Shown piece by piece: positions 43,194 to 64,000 of a stretch of DNA of 64,000 nucleotides (position 1 is the stretch's first letter; each line of letters opens with the position of its first letter). The position numbers were made by a program, and so were the translations under genes. The stretch is from positions 4,731,501-4,795,500 of the forward strand of contig JANTQA010000063.1 in assembly GCA_027625915.1 (NCBI GenBank), written 5' to 3'. The stretch is from Anaeramoeba flamelloides. Lineage: Eukaryota > Metamonada > Anaeramoebidae. Below the pieces are notes generated by a model that made no database searches, was not told the origin of the DNA, and saw nothing but the letters and a program-made list of their open reading frames with translations.

Positions 43194-46013
43194 TTGTTTT
43201 TTTTTTTTTTTAATAAATCATTTTTTCTTCTTTATTCTTTAGAAAACTCTTCAACTAAGAAAGAAAAATCAATCAAAATACTAATTCCCCAAGATCTTGT
43301 AATTTATGATTATGCGGATCAACTTATTTTTAAGGGGCGTATTAGTGGCAGTAATCGCACAAACTCACCAACAAACTCCAAAAAAGAAAAAGGTAAATTC
43401 AAAGCGATCATGAAACGAAAAGCAAAGCAACAACCCAATTCCCCAAAGAATGAGAACAAATTAACATCTAATGAGAGGAATAGAAAAATAGGATATAGTG
43501 TTTATAAAAAATTTCTTTCCAAAATTAATCCACAATCATCTAAACATCAAGAAAATAAAGAGAAAAAGGAAAACAAAAGAGGCCATTCAAAGCCCGAACA
43601 AAAAGCAAAATCAAATAGCAATTCAAAAAAGATTGCCAGTAAAACCAAAATTGGAAACTCTGCTGGCGAATTACTTTACAAAAAGAAAAAAATTGATCAA
43701 GTTAAAGAAAAAACAAAAGAAAATGAAAAAGAAAAAGAGAAAGAAAAGAACAATACAAATAAAATAAAAAAACAGAACAGGAAAAAAAAGTCATCAAATT
43801 CTATTCAATCACCAAGACATAAGTCTTCAGGAAACGAAAAAGAAAAAGGAGTGGAAATTGAAAAAAAAACAAAAACAATAAATCAAAATAAAAAGAAAAA
43901 GAAAAAGAGGAATGAAAATGAAAAGAAAAATGATCAAGAAAAGAAAAATGATCAAGAAAAGAAAAAAACAAAAATAAACAATAAAAAAGAAAGAGAAAGC
44001 GAAAAGGAAGAAAAAAAACAAAAACAAAATAAAAATGAAAAGGAAGGAGTGAAACAAAAACAAAAACAAAAGGAAAAACAAAAAGAAAAAGAAGGCAAGG
44101 AAAAAGAAAAAAAGAAAGAAAGAGATAAACTCAAACAAAAACAAAAGGATAAAGAAAGAGAAAAGCAAAAGGAAGAAAAAAAAAAAAAAGAAACAGAAAA
44201 ACATAAACAGAACGAAAAACAAAAACACAAACAAAAGGAAACACAAAAACCCAAGGAACGACAAAAACAAAAGGAAAAACAAAAACAAAAGGAAAAAGAG
44301 AAACAAAAGGAAAAAGAGAAACAAAAACATAAAGAAAAAGAAAAGGAAAAAGAAAAGGAAAAAGAAAAACGAAAACAAAAAGAAACAGAAAAACAAAAGC
44401 AAAAGGAAAAAGAGAAACAAAAACTAAAAGAAAAAGAAAAGGACAAATCAAAAGAAAAACACAAAGAAACAGAAAACAGAAAACAAAAGACAAGACAAAA
44501 GAAAAACCAAAGGGAAAAGGAAGAAAAAAAACAAAGACAAAAACAAAAACGAAATGAAGGACAAAAACCAAAGTCAAAAGAAAACCAAAGAGAAAAAATT
44601 CGAGAAAAAGACAAACAAAAACAAAAGGAAACAAAAAAACAAAAGGAAACAGGAAAGCAAAAGGAAACAGGAAAGCAAAAAGAGAAAGAAAGAGAAAGTC
44701 AAAATAAAAAACAAAAACAAAAAGAACTAGAAAAACAAAAACAAAAACAAAACGAAAAGTCAAAACAAAAACGAAAGCAAAAAGAAACAGAAAAACAAAA
44801 ACAGAACGTGAAACAAAAAGAAACAAAAAAACAAAAACCAAAAGAAAACCAAAAGGAAAAACAAAAACAGAATCCAAAAAAAAAAGAAAACCATCGGAAT
44901 AGTAATAGAGAAAAAGAAACAGAAAAACAAAAACAAAAGAAAAGAAAAAAATCAAAGGAAAAAGAAAAACAAAACGACAAACCAAAAGAAAAACCAAAGG
45001 GAAAAGAAAACCGAAGAGAAAAACCAAAAGAAAAAAAAAAACAAAAAGTGATAGAAAAACCAAACCAAAAACAACGAAAAAAAGATCCAGAAAAACAAAA
45101 CCAAAAGAAAAGACAAAAATCAAAGGAAAAACAAAAACAAAATGACAAACCAAAAGAAAAACCAAAGGGAAAAGAAAAACGACAAGAAAAACCAAAACCT
45201 AAACAAAATCAAAAACCAAAAGAAAAAGAAAACCAAAAACAAAAAGGAAAAAAAGATCCAGAAAAACAAAACCAAAAGAAAAGACAAAAATCAAATGAAA
45301 AAAAAAAACAAAATGACAAAGAGACAAAAAAACCAAAAGAAATAAAAAAAACAAAGGAAAAAAAAAACCGAAGAGAAAATCAGAGACAAAAAGAGTCAGA
45401 AAAACAAAAACAAAAGGAGAGAGAAAAACAAAAACAACAAAGAAAACAAAAAGGTGCAGAAAAACAAAAACAAAAACAAAACCCAAAACCAAAAGAAAAA
45501 CCAAAAGAAAAACCAAAACAAAAAAAACAACAAAAACCAAATGAAAAAGAAAATCGAAGAGAAAAACAAAAACAACAAGAAAGAGAAAAACAAAAACAAA
45601 ATCAGAAACAAAAAGAGAAAGAAAAACAAAAAAAAAGTCAAAACCAAAAACCAAATGAAAAAGAAAACCGAAGAGAAAAACGAAAACAACAAGAAAGAGA
45701 AAAACAAATAGAAAAAAAAAAAACAAATGAAAGAAAAAAACAAAAAGAAAAACAAAAACAAAACCAAAAACCAAAAAAAAACCCACAACAAAAAACAAAA
45801 AAAGAAAATCAAAAAGAAACAAAGCAGAAAGAAAAAGAAAAACAGAAGGAAAATCAAACAAACAAGAAAAAAATTCAAAAAACTCAAAAAGAAAACAAAA
45901 AAAACCAAAATATTAAAAGACATCATTCACGTAAATCTTATTCTTCTAAAAAATCTTCAAGGAATTCACATTCAACTAACAAACCAAACTCTGAAAAAGA
46001 CGAGAAAAAATAA
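43194..46013 (+). CDS. K/Q/E-rich very basic low-complexity protein, probably continuing the preceding frame
   Basis: An open frame of 939 codons. The N-terminal MFFFFFNKSFFLLYSL is encoded by a T-rich tract ending in CTTTAG (43242), a strong acceptor, so translation probably enters at 43243. Residues 22-60 are of normal complexity (KSIKILIPQDLVIYDYADQL) and may form a small fold. The rest is hundreds of K, Q, E, N, R and P residues with KPKEKPK-type repeats, and a tail SRKSYSSKKSSRNSHSTNKP. Joined to the preceding frame through a 214-bp intron it gives 1289 residues: an acidic half followed by a basic half. The charge segregation could drive self-association. Not recognised; expression unproven. 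Confidence 0.6.
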   Translation: MFFFFFNKSFFLLYSLENSSTKKEKSIKILIPQDLVIYDYADQLIFKGRISGSNRTNSPTNSKKEKGKFKAIMKRKAKQQPNSPKNENKLTSNERNRKIGYSVYKKFLSKINPQSSKHQENKEKKENKRGHSKPEQKAKSNSNSKKIASKTKIGNSAGELLYKKKKIDQVKEKTKENEKEKEKEKNNTNKIKKQNRKKKSSNSIQSPRHKSSGNEKEKGVEIEKKTKTINQNKKKKKKRNENEKKNDQEKKNDQEKKKTKINNKKERESEKEEKKQKQNKNEKEGVKQKQKQKEKQKEKEGKEKEKKKERDKLKQKQKDKEREKQKEEKKKKETEKHKQNEKQKHKQKETQKPKERQKQKEKQKQKEKEKQKEKEKQKHKEKEKEKEKEKEKRKQKETEKQKQKEKEKQKLKEKEKDKSKEKHKETENRKQKTRQKKNQREKEEKKQRQKQKRNEGQKPKSKENQREKIREKDKQKQKETKKQKETGKQKETGKQKEKERESQNKKQKQKELEKQKQKQNEKSKQKRKQKETEKQKQNVKQKETKKQKPKENQKEKQKQNPKKKENHRNSNREKETEKQKQKKRKKSKEKEKQNDKPKEKPKGKENRREKPKEKKKQKVIEKPNQKQRKKDPEKQNQKKRQKSKEKQKQNDKPKEKPKGKEKRQEKPKPKQNQKPKEKENQKQKGKKDPEKQNQKKRQKSNEKKKQNDKETKKPKEIKKTKEKKNRRENQRQKESEKQKQKEREKQKQQRKQKGAEKQKQKQNPKPKEKPKEKPKQKKQQKPNEKENRREKQKQQEREKQKQNQKQKEKEKQKKSQNQKPNEKENRREKRKQQEREKQIEKKKTNERKKQKEKQKQNQKPKKNPQQKTKKENQKETKQKEKEKQKENQTNKKKIQKTQKENKKNQNIKRHHSRKSYSSKKSSRNSHSTNKPNSEKDEKK

Positions 46014-46426
46014 TATATTCTGCTTAAATAGTAATTAATAAACATATTAAAACCTTTTTATTTATTTTTAATAATGTTATTATAATCCCTTGAACTAACC
46101 TAAACATTTTTTTTTTATTTTGGTTGGAAAGTTTATTTAAAATTAATTGGAAATTGTCAAATTGGTGAAAATACCCAAAAATGGAAAATATTCGAATTTT
46201 ATTCCAACAAGTCTAATATCATCAAAAATAACTTTTTTAGGGTGAACAAGTTTGTTTTTGTGGTTTAATATTACTATTTATCTATATTTCAGATAAAGTT
46301 TTTAATTTTATTTTCAAGAACAAAAAAATCTAAACTACTTTCGATTTGATTTATAGAGAGTTAAAACATCAGATTGTTGAAATTAGAACAATCCACAATG
46401 TTTGGAGGGAAAGACTTTAATCTATT

Positions 46427-46610
46427 TATTCTAAACAATTTGGATAAATGAAAAAATAAAAAGAAAAGATAAACGAAAAGAGAAAGAATTTTTTTCACAA
46501 GTTTTGGATGTGATCCAGAAACAAGATGTCAATTTCTCTTTTAAAAACTTTACACAAAAACACAGCTTTACTATTCTTAAAAAGAAAAAAAAAATATTAC
46601 CTAACAAATA
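46427..46610 (+). other. Coding-like segment, unrecognised
   Basis: An open frame without ATG of about 58 codons, including FFSQVLDVIQKQDVNFSFKN and ending at a stop. It might be an exon or a relic of the charged gene upstream. No splice partners identified. Confidence 0.2.
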
Positions 46611-46724
46611 AAATAGTTATGTAAATTGTATTGTTTATGAAATTTTATGAGTAAAATTAGTTTCAATCAAAAACAGTATTTTTTTATCGGATAACTAGTG
46701 ACAGACTCTGGGATGCAGTGTATA

Positions 46725-47180
46725 GGGGTTTTTAAATAAATAGAATGGAGTAAAATAAAAGAGATTTTACCTCATTCTTTTGAATTCTGAAAATCCTAAG
46801 GTAGTGTCAGTAGAGTGTCAGTCAAGTGTCTAGCTTTGCCAGAATTCACAAGAAATAGAGAAAAATCAAAGATTTTACTAAATTCTTTTGAATTCTGAAA
46901 AAGATAATGGGTTTTTTTTTTTTACTTTTTGGAATAAACCAAATTTTTTTGAAATTTTCAGTTTATTTCAAAATTTAAAAAAAACCAAACGGAAGTGTCC
47001 TAGATTTTCTAGAATTTAAAAGAACAGACAAAAATCAAAGATATTTTACTATATTCATTTGAATTATGGAAAACCGTAAGAAAAGTGTCTGTAAAATGCC
47101 TAGATTTTTTCTTACTTTTGGTAATAAATCGAAAATTTATTAAATTTTCTGGTTATTAAAAAAATTATAAAAAAACATAC
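46725..47180. repeat. Family H palindrome array
   Basis: At least five hairpin units in a row, alternating types b and a: about 46730-46800 b, 46835-46908 b, 46912-46990 a, 47005-47078 b, 47100-47175 a. Junctions are AGTGTC/GTGTCTAG-like and CTAAGG. Arms are near-perfect within a unit and differ between units. Confidence 0.7.
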
Positions 47181-47569
47181 TGTAAAATCAAAAAAAAACA
47201 CCATTTTTTCAATATAATTCAATAAAAATTCTCTGAGAATCAAAAAAATTGAGTATCAATTTGAAAGATAATAATTAAATTTAAAATACTTTTAGAACAT
47301 AATAAAATGTCACTTTAGCTATCTGTAAATAAAAAATTTTTCAAAATTTTAAAACTATCAAATTTAAAAACAATATTAATCAAATCTCAAAAATTGGAAC
47401 ATTCTTATTTTGAAGTAAAATTGTAAAATATCAAGAAAAATAATTTTTGATCAAAGATATCTTATTAACCAATAGTATTTATTATACGTGGGATTTCAAA
47501 AAGTTAAAAATTACCAAATTTTTATTTGTTTTTTGATAAAAAATAGTTACTGATTGTCAAATGAAAGTT

Positions 47570-47745
47570 AAATAAATATTAACAATCAAAACTTTGGATA
47601 CATGAATTTTGGTAGCATCCTCGAGTTCATATAACAATAATAGATCATTTTTATTTCCACTCTTTCGGACTAATACGTTGGTAAGGATTTTATCAATCCA
47701 CCAATGACAGGTTCACTTAATATTGAACTACTACCATTGGAATCA

Positions 47746-47776
<31 letters not shown>

Positions 47777-48245
47777 CTAACTAATATATCTTTGCAATAA
47801 CAAACGAAGTTCTCTGTTAACTTGAGTTCAAAATGTTCTTTTCTTTTGACATACAATGAAAAAGATTTCATTTTCATCGATATTTTTGCAGTCCTTGTAC
47901 TATTTAGCACACACTCATATTAATCAAATTAGGTACAAAAAAATTATTTTTGAAGGTACAATTCTTGAATATAGTACACTTAATTCTTTTTTAGATTATT
48001 ATTTGAGTTTAATGACAAGATAGTGCAATCATAACAAAAATTTTTTTGATTATTATTTTTTTTTTTTTTTTGTACTTTATTTTGATTATTTTGTGATTTA
48101 TATGTGCTCTTAGAGTGTGCGAATCCAATCTCTAGCCAGTAAGAATTATTAACATCGTTATTGCAGTTCTTGTTGATATTTTCAGAGATCTGTTCTTGGA
48201 TTACTTTTCTAATTGTGAGTATGCTACAAAGAGATACCAAAATAT
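47570..48245 (-). pseudogene. Minus-strand coding remnants, unrecognised
   Basis: On the minus strand, 47980-48240 is open for 86 codons (VSLCSILTIRKVIQEQISEN.. NNSYWLEIGFAHSKSTYKSQ). Positions 47580-47720 are open with HWWIDKILTNVLVRKSGNKN and LLLLYELEDATKIHVSKVLI. A (TA)n tract (47747-47777) lies between them. Codon use is mixed and non-repetitive. With the frame at 48413-48658 these may be parts of one spliced or decayed gene. Not recognised. Confidence 0.3.
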
Positions 48246-48412
48246 TTACTAGAAAAAAACTTGATTTTTACCAATGCTCTAATAGCAATTATATACTTTT
48301 CATAAACGCTAAAAACTACACAATATAATAATTCATTAATTTAATTGTAGTTATAACCATAGATAATTTGTTTGAAAATAATAAATCGAAAATTATGGTG
48401 AAGTAAAGATGC

Positions 48413-48658
48413 TCAGGATCGTGCCACTTTATTTTGATGATCCTTGTAACCACACCAAAAATCTAACAAGGGTTGCACACCAAAGTTGTTCATTCTTTGA
48501 TCAAGATATAACAAAATGAAATTCCTTATTTGAATTAATTGGTTTATGTAAAACGAACCGAAACGTGTTGTAGTATTTGTCTTATCCCCTTTGCTACCAA
48601 GTACTGTAAATATCCATTGTTTATTGAATTTAAATAATGTCTCGATTTGGTTAATTCT
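48413..48658 (-). CDS. Unrecognised 81-codon exon or gene fragment
   Basis: Directly after an acceptor-like TTTTAG (48659-48664) on the minus strand, 81 sense codons run to TGA: RINQIETLFKFNKQWIFTVL.. FGSFYINQLIQIRNFILLYL.. MNNFGVQPLLDFWCGYKDHQ. An open frame this long without ATG, with 'hard' residues such as W, C, H and G, is unlikely by chance here. The amphipathic pattern of the last 45 residues faintly recalls BAR-domain helices, but the homology is not convincing. The foldback J begins just upstream of it. It may be a final exon or a fragment of a larger decayed gene. Confidence 0.35.
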   Translation of the reverse strand, partial: RINQIETLFKFNKQWIFTVLGSKGDKTNTTTRFGSFYINQLIQIRNFILLYLDQRMNNFGVQPLLDFWCGYKDHQNKVARS

Positions 48659-48669
48659 CTAAAACATTT

Positions 48670-49063
48670 ATCCACTTCAAGGCGAGTGGAAATATTAATG
48701 TAGTAAAAAATAGAGTTTTTACAATTTTAGAGAGAAATATAGAGCTCCATGCATTTGACCAAATTTTCATAAGAGTAAATATAATATCTGATTATATTAA
48801 TAGACTAATAATTATTTTAATAAAAAAATCGTATGGTAAACACCAATCTTTCCATTTTTATAAAAAAAATCTTTTTTCAAACCAAAGTATTGGTGCTTGC
48901 ATTAAACGACTTTAGATTGAAAATCCCTTTGGACTTAAAAATCAAAATGGGGGTTTTGTTTACTATTAACCAAAATTTGGATAAAAGCACGAAACTCTTT
49001 ATTTATCTCCAAGATTGTAAAAACTCTATTTTTACGAACATTTCATATTTACACTTACGAAAG
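48670..49063. repeat. Foldback element (family J, long form)
   Basis: Ends CAAGGCGAGTGGAAATATTA..GTAAAAAATAGAGTTTTTAC and, inverted, GTAAAAACTCTATTTTTACG..ATATTTACACTTACGAAAGG. The arms match those of the short form at 23221-23359. A 110-codon plus-strand frame (48833-49165) runs through its right arm and out of the element, so it is probably not a gene. Confidence 0.7.
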
Positions 49064-49960
49064 GTTAAGTTCCTATCAACAGAGTTATATAATTTTTTGT
49101 ATACTTTTTTCAAAGTTCTTATTCCACTTGATCTCAAGCAAAATAGTTATGGTATAGGTTTGTAATTAAAAAAAATTGGATTCAAAAAAACATAGTAACA
49201 GTATTTGTTTTATTCTTTACCCAAGTTTAATTTTAGTTATTGTTTTTGTTTTTAACTTTGCCTTTTTGTTTGTATAGTAATTATATTTGAACTCAAAGAT
49301 GGGTTTTGAAAAAATAATCAGTGATTTTTAGTGAAAAAATGAAAACAGAGTGAGAAAGTGAAATTCAGATAAACTAAAAATTTTGTTGTAAATATCAAAA
49401 TATTTTACTAATTTAGAGTTGAAAAAACCGTAATCTTTTCGGTATCAATTAGAAATGAAATTTCTAGTGATTCAATTCTTCTTCCTTATTATACCTTTGA
49501 AAAAAAATATGAATGAGAAAAATTTAATGTTCGCACTTGCGTCCAAATTAATACAAATTATCTCACAAAATCTTTCCGAAAAATTGTTAGTTTTCACATT
49601 TTCTTTTCTAAATTACACTTTAGTTACTTTTATAGAATGCTAATTGTCAAATAGTTAGCAAAAAATCACAATTGTAATAACAGAAAACAAAAAAAAATCC
49701 AAAATAATTTTTACACATGTATCATAGAGTAGAATTGATTCTGAAAAATTATTACGAACAATTTAATTCACTCGATAAAGTCGTACTTTGACAAAGTTGT
49801 ACACACTTTAGAACTTTTTGAAAGATTTAGACATAAGTTCAAATTATTAGACAAATCCCAAAATTTTTAAAATTCTGAATTCTAAAAATTATTTTCATTT
49901 TTTTTATTTTCAAATCAAAAAAGGTTTTCGACAATCACAAACAATTACAAGAAATATTAA
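49064..49960. other. Upstream region of the Rab gene
   Basis: AT-rich, no other gene. Contains the Rab promoter; the 5' UTR just before ATG reads ACAATTACAAGAAATATTAA. Confidence 0.4.
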
Positions 49961-63289
<13,329 letters not shown>

Positions 63290-64000
63290 TAATATAAAAA
63301 AAATATTCTATTTATTTATTATAATTGTAAATTATTTTTACAGTTAATATTTTTGAGAAAATAATTTATCTTAAACACATTTATTTATTTTTACTTAAAC
63401 TTTGATTATTTTTTCGAATTTCAAAAAGAATTATTTTTCTAATGTTTTTTTCAATTATTGGCATTTATGTGATTTTTTAAAAAAATTCTACTGTTCACCT
63501 TATGATGTATTGGATAAAATAAATAGTTTTATTGGTCAAAATAAAAATAAAAAAAAAACCTGGATTATTGTTTTATTAAATATAAGATGAAATCTCTTTA
63601 GTTTCGAAAATTTAATGAATAGTTAGCAATTTTTTGAGAGAGGGGGGTTAAGAGAATAGAATAATTCGAAATGTAAAGAATCAATAACAAAAAAATAAAA
63701 TTTAAATATAATATAAAGACAATAAAAGAAACACTTTTTAACTCTTATATATCCTTGACTTTTCCTGTTGATAAATTTTAGAAATTTTAATTACACATTT
63801 AATTCCATATCTTGTGTTTTGTTAAGGGGGTAGTATTTTGTTAACATAAAATGAAACCTTCAAAAGATCATTAAAATATTTTATTTTTTATTATTTGTGG
63901 TTTAGATTATAAAATAGAGGGTTAACTTCATCTAAACAATTTTAATAAATATGAGTATTTTGTTTGAAATCCAAAAATTAAATATTTCCAATATTAACCA
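63290..64000. other. Region downstream of the Rab gene
   Basis: The Rab 3' UTR and beyond. A 62-codon frame at 63402-63590 (..LKKFYCSPYDVLDKINSFIG..) is the only candidate and is not supported. No repeat seen. Confidence 0.4.

Noticed and set aside
43827-45926. Several long minus-strand F/L/V/S frames opposite the K/Q-rich gene
   Set aside because: Same cause: the complement of AAA/GAA/CAA repeats lacks stops. No domain is visible.
48833-49165. 110-codon plus-strand frame
   Set aside because: It runs across the right arm of foldback J; composition is AT-driven. Kept only as a note under the J repeat.

Overview
This is a very AT-rich nuclear window from a protist with a canonical code and GT-AG introns. 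The amoeba-like gene set (Rab, Acinus, calreticulin, TRAP-alpha, SmE, many K/E/Q low-complexity proteins, Pol III-type tRNA) would suit a free-living amoeboid lineage such as Anaeramoebae, but that placement is a guess. Confident host genes occupy little of the DNA; most of the rest is transposon debris, foldback repeats, microsatellites and very long introns.

Layout. 1-100: 5' end of a gene leaving the window on the minus strand (possibly an ABHD17-type hydrolase). 1099-1250: a minus-strand tRNA locus whose arms pair in a nested, swapped way, as if a circularly permuted tRNA sat inside the anticodon loop of another. 1.9-2.65 kb: unrecognised coding-like segments. 5141-11399: the spliceosomal SmE gene on the minus strand in three tiny exons; its second intron (5.9 kb) holds a LINE 3' end, palindrome arrays and a four-element nest of TA-type transposons. 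13.6-14.65 kb (minus) TRAP-alpha and 15.1-16.6 kb (plus) Acinus form a divergent pair. 20.6-21.9 kb (minus): calreticulin. 26.0-26.8 kb (plus): a miniature actin-fold protein without the usual subdomain 2 and 4 insertions. 26.9-41.9 kb: no confident gene; MITE families, a 3 kb element with about 310 bp inverted ends, and a few exon-like segments. 41.9-46.0 kb (plus): two huge charged low-complexity reading frames that can be joined by one intron. 47.5-48.7 kb: unrecognised minus-strand coding remnants. 49961-63289 (plus): a Rab5-type GTPase in three exons (189, 41 and 388 bp) separated by 7.5 kb and 5.2 kb introns.

Functional view. SmE and Acinus belong to pre-mRNA splicing and the exon-junction-associated ASAP/PSAP complex; TRAP-alpha and calreticulin act at the ER translocon and in ER glycoprotein folding; Rab5 acts in endosome traffic. 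They do not form an operon-like unit. The unifying theme is genome architecture: small conserved exons embedded in kilobases of repeats, so exon searches by open-frame length alone miss genes such as SmE.
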